Source: an uncultured Alphaproteobacteria bacterium
GTDB taxonomy: Bacteria; Pseudomonadota; Alphaproteobacteria; HIMB59; GCA-002718135
DNA length: 64,000 bases
Assembly (NCBI GenBank): GCA_902621165.1
Contig: CACNKX010000002.1
Location: forward strand, 124,001 to 188,000
Direction of reading: 5' to 3'
The notes under the pieces were generated by a model. It was given only the letters and a program-made list of their open reading frames with translations, was not told the DNA's origin and did not search any database. Each line of letters begins with the position of its first letter. Position 1 is the first letter of the stretch. The position numbers and the translations under genes were made by a program. This document shows, piece by piece, positions 17,405 through 26,096 of the stretch.

Positions 17405-18648
17405 ATATTTTTAAGAGCTTTGATCACTTTTTCGGTATCTATATTATTATTATAATGAGTCATACTTAATCTAACTACTCCATCATCCACATCTATTCCA
17501 AGGTATTTTAAACATCTCCAAGCATAAAAATTATCGTTCCTAGTTGCAATATTAAATTTAAGTAAATTGTTTGATATTTCTTTTGATGATTTATTATTAG
17601 AATAAAATGAAATTGTTGGTGCTCTATTTTTATTAGTAATTTTATTTTTTCCAATTAAATTTAAGTCTTTTCTTTCATGTATATAATTTAAAATTGGGTT
17701 TGCTATTTCTTCCTCATGTATAGAAATAAGATTATTAATTTTTTCAATCTTTTCTAAAATACTAATTTTTGTATTATCAAAGTGGTGATTATATAAATTC
17801 TCAAAATAATCATAAATACCAATTAAGGATACTAATTCTTCATGATTTGGTCCACCAGGGTTAATTGTATATGGGTATTGTCCCTTTAGAAATTCATGAT
17901 TTTGATTTGGTAAATTTTTAAGTATTTCCTCCTTTCCATATAGGAGAGCTAAATGTGGGCCATATGTTTTGTACAGACTAAAGGTATAGAAATCTACATC
18001 CAACTCTTTTACATTTGGGAAACCATGTGGTGCATATGAAACTCCATCACCAATAACTATAATATTATTTTTATGAGCTATATTGGAAATTTTTTTTAAA
18101 TTATTTACTGACCCTACAATATTTGAACAATGTGTAACTGCTAATATTTTTGTTTTTGGGCTGATTAATTTTTCTAAGTCAGATATTTTTAATTCATGAT
18201 CATTAAGATTAAATTTCCACTCAATAATTTTAGCTCCATAGTCTTTTAATCTTCTCCAAGGGCTAATATTTGCTTCATGATCTTGGTTAGTTACAATAAC
18301 TTCATCACCTGGACTTATTAGATCTTTTAATGCATTTGATAAAACATATAAGTTAATAGAAGTAGATCCTCCAATTAAAATTTCATTATTTTTTGCATTT
18401 ATCATTTTTGCAAATAATTCTGTAGCTCTGTCCATATTTTCGCCAGCTATTCTGGACATTGGATATTCAGCATATGGTTGCACCTTAGTCGCAGTCATGA
18501 ACTCAGTTAACTTATCAATTACATTCTTTGGTACATAACTTCCTCCAGCATTTTCGAAAAAAGACCAATCTTTTGAAAGAGGATCTTTAAATGCTGGGAA
18601 TTGTGATCTTACGTAGTCTATATCAAGTTTAATATTTTCTAGTGTCAA
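17401..18648 (-). CDS. Class V PLP-dependent enzyme, cysteine-desulfurase-like (TIGR01976-type)
   Basis: A fold-type I PLP enzyme of 415 residues. The PLP lysine is in FYTFSLYKTYGPHLALLYG, with the cofactor-region strands IIVIGDGVSYAPHG and ILAVTHCSNIVGSV before it. The position where SufS/CsdA enzymes carry the sulfur-accepting Cys reads RNDNFYAWRCL, without the usual HCA motif, so true cysteine desulfurase activity is doubtful. The start is TTG at 18648 with an upstream GAGG-type ribosome site (AAGAGGAAAAATTG). It is divergent from an aldehyde dehydrogenase and sits near a gamma-butyrobetaine-dioxygenase-like gene. Its substrate is unknown. Confidence 0.8.
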   Translation of the reverse strand: MTLENIKLDIDYVRSQFPAFKDPLSKDWSFFENAGGSYVPKNVIDKLTEFMTATKVQPYAEYPMSRIAGENMDRATELFAKMINAKNNEILIGGSTSINLYVLSNALKDLISPGDEVIVTNQDHEANISPWRRLKDYGAKIIEWKFNLNDHELKISDLEKLISPKTKILAVTHCSNIVGSVNNLKKISNIAHKNNIIVIGDGVSYAPHGFPNVKELDVDFYTFSLYKTYGPHLALLYGKEEILKNLPNQNHEFLKGQYPYTINPGGPNHEELVSLIGIYDYFENLYNHHFDNTKISILEKIEKINNLISIHEEEIANPILNYIHERKDLNLIGKNKITNKNRAPTISFYSNNKSSKEISNNLLKFNIATRNDNFYAWRCLKYLGIDVDDGVVRLSMTHYNNNIDTEKVIKALKNI

Positions 18649-18724
18649 TTTTTCCTCTTATTGTATATTCTTTTAATCTAATATAAAAAAAAATAAATGA
18701 ATAGTTATTTTAATCTTCTTAACA

Positions 18725-20155
18725 ATGATTGATAAACGTAAATTTTATATAAATGGTGCTTGGGTTAATCCAATTATAAAGAATGATTTTAAGGTTATTA
18801 ATCCTTCTAATGAACAATCATATGCTAACATTTCTTTAGGATCTAAAAAAGATGTTGATCTGGCTGTAAGTGCCGCAAAGAAAGCGTTTGTTACATGGAG
18901 TCTGATAGATAAAAATGAAAAAATTAGTTTATTAGAAAATTTATATAAGATTTATAAAAGCAGATGGGATGAAATAACTCAAACTATGTCTGAAGAAATG
19001 GGGGCTCCTTTAGATTGGTGTTCGTCAGCTCAAACTTCTTCTGGAGCAGATCATATTAATGATTTCATTCTCAGATTAAAAAATTTTCAATTTGAAACTA
19101 ACTTTAATAAAGATTCTAATAATTATATTGTCTATGAGCCTATTGGAGTATGTGGACTTATTACTCCATGGAACTGGCCTATTAATCAAATTACTTTGAA
19201 AGTAATTCCAGCCTTAGCTACTGGTTGTACAATGATTTTAAAGCCTTCTGAAATTGCACCACTATCAGGAATGCTCTTTGCTGAAATTATTCATGAAGCT
19301 GGATTTCCCGCTGGTGTTTTCAATTTAATAAATGGAGATGGTGCTGGTGTAGGTACAGATTTGTCTACTCATAGTGATGTTGATATGATTTCTTTTACTG
19401 GATCAACAAGAGCAGGAAAACTTATTTCAAAAAATGCTGCAGATACTATTAAAAGAGTTTGTCTAGAATTAGGTGGTAAAGGAGGTAATATTATTTTTAG
19501 TGACTCACACCCAGGTGCAGTAAGAGAGGGTGTTAGGAACATTATGAGTAATTCAGGCCAATCTTGTGATGCACCAACAAGAATGCTAGTTGAAAAATCT
19601 ATCTATAAAAGAGCAATAGAAGAAGCTGCAGATGAAGCAAATAAAATTAAAGTTGATATAGCTTTAAAAAATGGAAATCATATTGGGCCAGTTATTTCTC
19701 AAACCCAATATGATAAAATTATTGATCTCATAAGAAGTGGAATAAATGATGGAGCCACACTAGTTGCTGGTGGTCAAGAAAAACCTAATGGACTAGAAAA
19801 AGGTTATTTTGTTAAGCCAACAATATTCACAGATGTAACTAATGATATGAGAATTGCAAAAGAAGAGATCTTTGGACCAGTGCTCTCTATAATTCCATTT
19901 GAAGATGAAGATGAAGCTGTATCAATTGTAAATGATACATCTTATGGTTTAGGAAACTACGTTCAAACTCAAGATATAGAAAAAGCCAAAAGAGTTGCAA
20001 GAAAATTTAGATCAGGTGGTGTTTATATAAATGGAAATAGTGCTGATCCAGGAACTCCCTTTGGTGGTTATAGACAATCTGGTAATGGAAGAGAGGGGGG
20101 TGATTGGGGTCTAGAAGAATATTTAGAAATTAAAACTATCTGCGGATGGGAATGA
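18725..20155 (+). CDS. NAD(P)-dependent aldehyde dehydrogenase
   Basis: This 476-residue protein has the standard aldehyde dehydrogenase layout. It shows FYINGAWVNP at the N-terminus, GVCGLITPWNWPINQITLKV with the conserved Asn, SFTGSTRAGKLI, LELGGKGGNIIF with the general-base Glu, and NSGQSCDAPTRMLV with the catalytic Cys. EEIFGPVLSI is also present. It is not CoA-acylating by motif. The best-known relatives oxidise betaine-like or aliphatic aldehydes. Its location beside a PLP enzyme and a gamma-butyrobetaine-dioxygenase-like gene makes 4-trimethylaminobutyraldehyde a candidate substrate, which is inference only. Confidence 0.89.
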   Translation: MIDKRKFYINGAWVNPIIKNDFKVINPSNEQSYANISLGSKKDVDLAVSAAKKAFVTWSLIDKNEKISLLENLYKIYKSRWDEITQTMSEEMGAPLDWCSSAQTSSGADHINDFILRLKNFQFETNFNKDSNNYIVYEPIGVCGLITPWNWPINQITLKVIPALATGCTMILKPSEIAPLSGMLFAEIIHEAGFPAGVFNLINGDGAGVGTDLSTHSDVDMISFTGSTRAGKLISKNAADTIKRVCLELGGKGGNIIFSDSHPGAVREGVRNIMSNSGQSCDAPTRMLVEKSIYKRAIEEAADEANKIKVDIALKNGNHIGPVISQTQYDKIIDLIRSGINDGATLVAGGQEKPNGLEKGYFVKPTIFTDVTNDMRIAKEEIFGPVLSIIPFEDEDEAVSIVNDTSYGLGNYVQTQDIEKAKRVARKFRSGGVYINGNSADPGTPFGGYRQSGNGREGGDWGLEEYLEIKTICGWE

Positions 20156-20156
20156 T

Positions 20157-21296
20157 CTAAACTTTAATATTATTAAAATAATTTAATCTTCCGATTATTT
20201 CATCTCTTTCAATATAATATCCTTGAAGATGTCTATTTCCAGAGTTTGGATCAAATTCAGTCCTCCCATGTAATACTCTTCTATTGTTAAAACAAAATAT
20301 ATCACCTGCTTCTAATCTAAAATCAATTTTAAATTTTTTGTTTTGAAGCAGTGATGCAAAATATTGATACGCATCATAAAATTTTTTCATTTTTTTTGGA
20401 TCAACATCAACTGCTCCCATTGCAGCCATACTAAATCTAATATCATTGAAATCATTATCTTTTGTAAGTGTTATTATTGGTGAATGAAGAATTCTGATAG
20501 CTTTTTGAGTATAATCAGTATCTTTGAATTTCACGTGAGTTTTTGTTAAAATATTAAAAACATCTTTTTCATTCTTTTTTAAATAATTTGCAACTGCAAA
20601 ACCATCTACAACCGATGATAATCCTCCATTAGCTTCATTCACTAAACAATGAAGAAACTGATAACCAGGAGCATATTCAAAATAAGGTAAGTCAGTATGA
20701 TTTCTTAATGCATCTGCCGTATAAGCAGTGTTATTTGGTTTTGGAATATTAATTACTTCAAATGGTGTACCAAAAAATGTTTCTCTATGATGGCTTATCC
20801 TATTTAATATTTTGAATGCTGATTTTTTGCTAGTTGGTGCATTTTTGATTAATGCAAAACCATAAGTATGAAGTAAATTTAGCCATTTACTTAAATGTTT
20901 GTCATTTTTTATTACACTATTATGATCAACAATAATTTTAGTTAAATTTTTTTTTAATTTACCATCCCAAAAAACATAAGGTGATTTATATTTTCGATTA
21001 TTTATTTCGGTATAACAATGATCTCTTAACCATTTTAAATTGAATTTGCTATTATGATCACCTTCACTCCAATCAATATTGAGTTTATTTTTTTCTATTT
21101 TATAATTTTTAGGAAATATATTTTTACTTACAGTTAAAATATTAAAGACTCGCATATTTGCAGTAGGATGTATTGCGGTTGGGCAATTATCTCTCAGCCA
21201 CATAAAGTGGAATTTACTTTCAAAATTATCTTTCCATAGAATACTTAAGTAGTCATTCTTTTTTTCTAATTTTTTTACATGATATTTGCTACTCAT
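20157..21296 (-). CDS. Fe(II)/2-oxoglutarate dioxygenase, gamma-butyrobetaine dioxygenase-like (TauD/TfdA family)
   Basis: The 379-residue protein has the N-terminal beta domain of the gamma-butyrobetaine hydroxylase family, seen as HFMWLRDNCPTAIHPTANMRVF and the second WLRDHCY strand. A catalytic double-stranded beta-helix follows. The iron ligands are in RNHTDLPYFEYAPGYQFLHC (HxD) and FNNRRVLHGRTEF (distal His), with an Arg for 2-oxoglutarate nearby. The N-terminal domain lacks the multi-Cys zinc site of vertebrate BBOX1. Plausible reactions are gamma-butyrobetaine to L-carnitine, or hydroxylation of 2-trimethylaminoethylphosphonate as by TmpA. The carnitine-degradation genes further along favour the former. 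It converges with the aldehyde dehydrogenase. Confidence 0.84.
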   Translation of the reverse strand: MSSKYHVKKLEKKNDYLSILWKDNFESKFHFMWLRDNCPTAIHPTANMRVFNILTVSKNIFPKNYKIEKNKLNIDWSEGDHNSKFNLKWLRDHCYTEINNRKYKSPYVFWDGKLKKNLTKIIVDHNSVIKNDKHLSKWLNLLHTYGFALIKNAPTSKKSAFKILNRISHHRETFFGTPFEVINIPKPNNTAYTADALRNHTDLPYFEYAPGYQFLHCLVNEANGGLSSVVDGFAVANYLKKNEKDVFNILTKTHVKFKDTDYTQKAIRILHSPIITLTKDNDFNDIRFSMAAMGAVDVDPKKMKKFYDAYQYFASLLQNKKFKIDFRLEAGDIFCFNNRRVLHGRTEFDPNSGNRHLQGYYIERDEIIGRLNYFNNIKV

Positions 21297-21346
21297 TTTG
21301 AATTATTTATATCTGAATAAATTATCTTAGTATATTTAACAAATTA

Positions 21347-22207
21347 ATGAAATCGAAAAATAATAATCTCTTGGGAATTTCTTTCATGTTATTGTCCATG
21401 TTTTGTCTAAGTATAAATGATATCACGTATAAATATTTAAGCTTTCATTTTCCTGTATGGGAATCAATATTTTTCAGAGCTCTGAGTGGAAGTATCATTG
21501 CAACTTTTTTAGCAATGTATTTTGGATTAGATAAGTTAAAAACTAAAAAACCAGTTGGACATGCTATCCGAGCTCTTTCTGCTTCTGCTTGTGTTGTATT
21601 CTATATTTACGGAATTAATCATTTAATGTTATCTGAAAACATTGCTATTGCACATTCTGCTCCCATTATTGCTGCTTTTCTTGCCGTACCAATACTTGGT
21701 GAGAGAATTGGGATTTTTAGAACAACTGCAATATTAATTGGTTTTATTGGTGTGTTAATTATTGTTAAGCCAGGTACTGACTTGTTCAAATTAGAAACAC
21801 TTTATCCTCTAATATCTGCAGCTTTTATGGCTTCTGTTTATTTATCAACTAGATCAGTAATGAGTACTGATTCTAGTGTTGCAATTGTTTTTTACTACTC
21901 TTTTGCATTATTAATTACGTCAATAATATTTTTCCCCAATAATTTTATTATGCCAAATGCAATTCAATTAATTTTTGCTATGAGTTTAGGTGTGATGGGA
22001 TCACTAGGACATTTATTTATGTCTCAAGCAGCTAAATACGCAGATGTTGCAATTACTTCACCCTTTGAATATTCATCTTTTATATTTGTAGGAATTATGG
22101 GATATTTAATTTATTCTGAGGTTCCAACTTTAAGTATTTATTTAGGGGGAACAATAATTATTAGTACTGGAATATTTATAGCTTACAGAGAAAGAAAAAA
22201 TAGCTAA
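21347..22207 (+). CDS. DMT-superfamily transporter (EamA family)
   Basis: An inner-membrane protein of 286 residues made of two EamA repeats with about ten helices in total. The first begins LLGISFMLLSMFCLSINDITYKY and the second near LYPLISAAFMASVYLSTRSVM. Conserved features include AHSAPIIAAFLAVPILGERIG and the matching region in the second half. EamA proteins export or import small metabolites, and the substrate cannot be read. It is divergent from the dioxygenase gene (50-base gap) and might move a quaternary amine or related compound, an inference from position alone. Confidence 0.87.
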   Translation: MKSKNNNLLGISFMLLSMFCLSINDITYKYLSFHFPVWESIFFRALSGSIIATFLAMYFGLDKLKTKKPVGHAIRALSASACVVFYIYGINHLMLSENIAIAHSAPIIAAFLAVPILGERIGIFRTTAILIGFIGVLIIVKPGTDLFKLETLYPLISAAFMASVYLSTRSVMSTDSSVAIVFYYSFALLITSIIFFPNNFIMPNAIQLIFAMSLGVMGSLGHLFMSQAAKYADVAITSPFEYSSFIFVGIMGYLIYSEVPTLSIYLGGTIIISTGIFIAYRERKNS

Positions 22208-22208
22208 A

Positions 22209-23534
22209 TTAAAAAATTATTTCTTTTAAATTTTTTTTCTTATATTTTTGATTTCTTATTTTATTTAAAATATTTTTTTTACCTCCACACATTAAAAATT
22301 TATTATCAATATCTTCATCTTTTAAAGGGTTATTTTTCCCTCCTTTAATATAAGATATTTTTTCAATGAATGTACTTCCATCATTCATTGTTACTTTTAT
22401 TATATCAGGATACTTAGGGTCATAATCTTCAAAATTATTTGGCACTTTGTAAGTGATTAGTTTAATCTTCCTGGTCATGTTTAAACTTTTTTTATTTTTA
22501 GAAATATTTAAACTACTTAAATTAAATCTTCCATTAATGAGAGCAGTTGCTAAACAATAACTCAATGAAAATCTAGCTTCAGTAGAATTTTTAGGTATAT
22601 GAAATTTTGATACTCTAAACCAAGGTTCTGGAAACTCAATTGTAATTGATTTAATATTTTCTTTTATAAAAATTTTTTTATTTAAAACTAATCCTCCTTG
22701 TATTACTCTTTGTGAATAACTACAAACTGGCCAAAACTTTATAAAATTTGGAAATTTAATTATTGCATTTCCTAAATCTGATTTTTTAAAATTATTATTT
22801 AATTTTTTAGAAAATTTACTACCATACAATTCAATAAATCCTCTCTCAATATTCCAAATATCTTGATTAGCCGTCCCTCCATTTTTTGCAAGTAGAGCTG
22901 ACTGGACACCTGCTTGGGCTGCAAATCCTATATGAAAAGCTTTTATATCTGTGCCGAATTGCTGTTTTAAACCTGACGAAAAACTTGTTGCAATGGAAAT
23001 TGCATTTGCCATTTGATCTGCATTTAATTTTAAGACTTTAGATACTGCCGCAGCAGTCCCAATCACGCCAATAGTATTTGCTGAATGCCATCCTTTATAA
23101 TAATGATCATAACTAAGTGCTTGTCCTAATTTTATTATTAATTCATATCCTACTACCCATCCTTGATATATTTCTTCAATTGAAATGTTTTTCATTTGAG
23201 CAATAGACATAAGAGCTGAAAAAATAGGTGCACTAGGATGAGATCCAGCTACGTATTCGTAATCATCAAAGTCTATCGACGCTGATCTTACTCCATGTAA
23301 AAAACTTGCAGCAGAAATAGATAATTTTTTTCCACCTCCAAAAACTTTTATTTTTCCTAAATTATTATTTTCTAAACAATATTTTAAAGCAACCTTTGAT
23401 TGTTTTTCTTTAACACCTGATAATATACAAGCTAGGCTATCTATGAATGCATTTTCTGCTCTTTTATAAGTTACCTTATTTATTCTAATTTTTTTTTGTG
23501 ATGCCCAATTACAAAATTTTTTATGAAAACTCAT
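22209..23534 (-). CDS. MmgE/PrpD-family protein
   Basis: This family includes 2-methylcitrate dehydratase and iminodisuccinate epimerase. The 441-residue protein shows FIDSLACILSGV near the N-terminus, the characteristic GVRSASIDFDDYEYVAGSHPSAPIFSALMS (D-D-x...HP) and later FKAFHIGFAAQAGVQSALLAKNG, all typical of the helical MmgE/PrpD domain. Other methylcitrate-cycle genes are not next to it, so PrpD itself is not supported. The ATG overlaps the stop of the upstream MaoC-like gene (ATGA), so the two are translationally coupled and probably act on the same hydroxyacid or acyl substrate. Confidence 0.86.
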   Translation of the reverse strand: MSFHKKFCNWASQKKIRINKVTYKRAENAFIDSLACILSGVKEKQSKVALKYCLENNNLGKIKVFGGGKKLSISAASFLHGVRSASIDFDDYEYVAGSHPSAPIFSALMSIAQMKNISIEEIYQGWVVGYELIIKLGQALSYDHYYKGWHSANTIGVIGTAAAVSKVLKLNADQMANAISIATSFSSGLKQQFGTDIKAFHIGFAAQAGVQSALLAKNGGTANQDIWNIERGFIELYGSKFSKKLNNNFKKSDLGNAIIKFPNFIKFWPVCSYSQRVIQGGLVLNKKIFIKENIKSITIEFPEPWFRVSKFHIPKNSTEARFSLSYCLATALINGRFNLSSLNISKNKKSLNMTRKIKLITYKVPNNFEDYDPKYPDIIKVTMNDGSTFIEKISYIKGGKNNPLKDEDIDNKFLMCGGKKNILNKIRNQKYKKKNLKEIIF

Positions 23535-24349
23535 TTTTGAAATTTTGTAATCATTGTGATTTCTTCTTTTTCATTGAGTATTCTTCCAATAATTTCATCT
23601 TTTGGATTTCTGCCAATTTCTACAAAGAAATTATTGTTATATACAAGAGGCGCTGTAGCCCTATACTCAAAAGAATTAAAATCAATATCATTTTTTCTTG
23701 CAAGATTTAAAAGATAAGTTGCTTGAAGAGGTGCATGGACTAATAATCCATTATGACCTTCAAAATTTTTTGTATAATCATTATCATAATGAATCTTATG
23801 TCCATTAAATGTTAAGGCAGAATACCGAAATAGCAAAGCTGATGAACTATAAATTTCTACTTTATCAATTAACTTTAATTTATCTTTTATTTTAGGAGTA
23901 ATGGATTTATTAGTTATTTTTTCTCTATAAACAGCAGTTTGATCTTCTGATACTATTAACTTATTTTTATTTAAATACTCATGATTAATATTAACAAAAC
24001 ATAGATTGCCTGATCTACCTTTCTTAAATTCAATACTTGAAATTGATGAATTTTTTATAATTTCAGATCCAATTTCAAATTCATCAAATATTTTTATTTT
24101 TCCCCCAGCCCACATTCTAATTTTATAAGGTAGCTCAGGTAAGAAAATTCCCAATTTTGTATTTCCATCTTTGTCTAGATCATTTATAGAAGCTACGTCT
24201 GGGCTTAAGCATAAAAAAATTCCTTCAGGTACGGTTTGATCTCTTAAACATTTTTTATCGATTGTGTTTTTTAAATGATCAACTAATCGTGGAGTAATAA
24301 TATCACTTCTTGAAATTTTCTTTCCAATCCAATCTTTGTATTTATCCAT
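23531..24349 (-). CDS. MaoC-like / FAS1-type dehydratase (mesaconyl-C4-CoA hydratase-like)
   Basis: A 272-residue double hot-dog protein. The hydratase motif is RYSALTFNGHKIHYDNDYT in the C-terminal half, where Asp/Asn and His make the acyl-CoA hydratase active site. GHNGLLVHAPLQATYLLNL follows. The N-terminal half has the shorter FAS1-like hot-dog (TPRLVDHLKNTID). Relatives hydrate mesaconyl-C4-CoA or dehydrate related 3-hydroxyacyl thioesters. It is cotranscribed with the MmgE/PrpD gene through a four-base overlap. Together they could hydrate or dehydrate a branched dicarboxylic acid such as a C5 citramalate/mesaconate-type compound, which is only a suggestion. Confidence 0.79.
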   Translation of the reverse strand: MDKYKDWIGKKISRSDIITPRLVDHLKNTIDKKCLRDQTVPEGIFLCLSPDVASINDLDKDGNTKLGIFLPELPYKIRMWAGGKIKIFDEFEIGSEIIKNSSISSIEFKKGRSGNLCFVNINHEYLNKNKLIVSEDQTAVYREKITNKSITPKIKDKLKLIDKVEIYSSSALLFRYSALTFNGHKIHYDNDYTKNFEGHNGLLVHAPLQATYLLNLARKNDIDFNSFEYRATAPLVYNNNFFVEIGRNPKDEIIGRILNEKEEITMITKFQK

Positions 24350-24364
24350 ATTTAATATACTCGA

Positions 24365-24394
24365 GTTTACTTATAAATTAATAATAAGTATAAT
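24365..24394 (+). promoter_or_regulatory. Possible sigma-70 promoter upstream of the first GMC oxidoreductase
   Basis: In the 60-base divergent gap there is TATAAT at 24389-24394, 15 bases before the ATG. GTTTAC at 24365-24370 gives an 18-base spacer. The -10 match is perfect and the -35 match weak, and in such AT-rich DNA TATAAT occurs often by chance. Confidence 0.35.
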
Positions 24395-24409
24395 TTATAT
24401 TTTTAAAAA

Positions 24410-26047
24410 ATGAAAAAAACATTTGACTATATAATAGCAGGAGGAGGTTCTGCTGGCTGTACATTAGCCTCAAGATTATCTGAAAATAAAGATATAAAGG
24501 TATTACTAGTAGAAGCAGGGGGGTCAGGAAAGAGTTTATTCACTCAAATGCCTGGTGGTAATGGATATATTTTTGGAAACCCTAAATTTGATTGGGGCTT
24601 TGAGTCAATACCTCAACCTTCTTTAAATAACAGAAAAATTTTATATCCTAGAGGTAAAGGATTAGGAGGATCCTCTCTTTTAAATGGTATGATTTACATG
24701 AGAGGTGCTCCAGGTGATTTTAATAGGTGGAGACAAAAGGGCTTAGAAGGTTGGTCATATAATGATGTATTACCATATTTCAAAAGATCTGCTTCAGCTT
24801 TTCATAGAGAAAAAAATGAATATCACTCACATTCAGGTCCTTTAAAACTTACACCAGCTGGTAACTACAATTCTATCGATAAAGCATTTATTGATGCATG
24901 TGTAGAAGCTGGGGCAGATATTAATGATGATTTTTATAATGGGAATCTAAATGGAGTGGGCCGATATGATGTTAAAGTATGGAATGGAAAAAGACAATCA
25001 TCTGCAGAAGCTTATTTGAAATTTAAACCTAACAACTTAACAATTTATAAAAATACATCTGTAATAAAAATTTTAATTGAGAAAAATAAAGCTAAAGGAT
25101 TGCTTTTATCAAATGGTGAAGTTTATGCATCATCAGAGGTAATATTATCTTTAGGGGCATTCGGTAGTCCCAAATGCTTAATGTTGTCAGGAATTGGTCC
25201 AGAGTTACATTTAAAAGAAAAAAATATAGAATTATTAATTAACTTACCTGGAGTAGGTGAAAACCTTCACGATCATCCTGTTATGCCAATGAATTGGGCT
25301 TTTCAAAATAACAATTTAAGTTTTTCTAAATATCAAAGGATCGATAGAGCTATTATTGTGGGATTAAAATATATTTTATTTAAACAGGGATTAGCCGCAG
25401 CTCCTTTTTGGTCAACAAATCTATTTCATGCAATAAGAGAAAAAGATATGCCTGAAATACAAGTATTCATGACACCTATGTGTTTCAAAGAAGAAAAAGA
25501 TAATTGGTCTATGAGTTTAGACAATTTATTAAATTTTGGTTCATTATTTTTTTCTAGAGGTAAAAAAGCTTTTCCAGGAATGCACTTTCAAATTAATTTA
25601 CTAAGACCAAAGAGCACAGGAAGTGTAAAACTTAAAAGTTCAAATCCAAATGATGAACTTAATATAAATCCAAATTGGTTCATCGATCCATCTGATATGG
25701 AAGATATGATAGAAGGGATGAAACATACAAGAGAAGTATTGTCAAAACCCAGTTTAGCTAAAATTGTTTCGGAAGAATTACTTCCAGGAAAAAAAATCAA
25801 AAGTGACCAAGATTTAAAAGAGTCAGTTCGAAATCATGTACAAACAGGTCATCATCCTGCATCTACTTGCGCAATGGGTTCAAGTAATAACAAAATGGCT
25901 GTACTTGATAATCAGCTTAAAGTTAGAGGAATAGACAATCTGAGAGTAGTAGATGCTTCTTCTTTTCCAGATATGATAAGTGGAAATATAAATGCATCTG
26001 TAATTATGTTAGCAGAAAAAGCATCAGATATGATATTAAAAAATTAA
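24410..26047 (+). CDS. GMC-family FAD oxidoreductase (choline dehydrogenase-like)
   Basis: A 545-residue glucose-methanol-choline family flavoenzyme that oxidises a primary alcohol to an aldehyde. The N-terminal FAD motif is YIIAGGGSAGCTLASRLSE. The GMC signature 1 is GKGLGGSSLLNGMIYMRG, with GAFGSPKCLMLSGIGP as signature 2. The active-site His region is QTGHHPASTCAMG followed by LRVVDASSFPDMISGNINASVIMLAEKA. The substrate could be choline or another alcohol. The overall match to choline dehydrogenase is general for the family. An aldehyde dehydrogenase gene follows after 49 bases on the same strand, a typical alcohol-to-acid pair. Confidence 0.9.
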   Translation: MKKTFDYIIAGGGSAGCTLASRLSENKDIKVLLVEAGGSGKSLFTQMPGGNGYIFGNPKFDWGFESIPQPSLNNRKILYPRGKGLGGSSLLNGMIYMRGAPGDFNRWRQKGLEGWSYNDVLPYFKRSASAFHREKNEYHSHSGPLKLTPAGNYNSIDKAFIDACVEAGADINDDFYNGNLNGVGRYDVKVWNGKRQSSAEAYLKFKPNNLTIYKNTSVIKILIEKNKAKGLLLSNGEVYASSEVILSLGAFGSPKCLMLSGIGPELHLKEKNIELLINLPGVGENLHDHPVMPMNWAFQNNNLSFSKYQRIDRAIIVGLKYILFKQGLAAAPFWSTNLFHAIREKDMPEIQVFMTPMCFKEEKDNWSMSLDNLLNFGSLFFSRGKKAFPGMHFQINLLRPKSTGSVKLKSSNPNDELNINPNWFIDPSDMEDMIEGMKHTREVLSKPSLAKIVSEELLPGKKIKSDQDLKESVRNHVQTGHHPASTCAMGSSNNKMAVLDNQLKVRGIDNLRVVDASSFPDMISGNINASVIMLAEKASDMILKN

Positions 26048-26096
26048 TTAATCACAAATAAGTTGACCAATGAAAATATTTAAGTTTAAATAAATT

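Noticed and set aside
17401-18648. SufS-type cysteine desulfurase
   Set aside because: The usual active-site Cys motif is absent, although the PLP lysine is present.
22209-23534. 2-methylcitrate dehydratase (PrpD) assignment
   Set aside because: Only family-level motifs are visible and no prpB/prpC neighbours are present.
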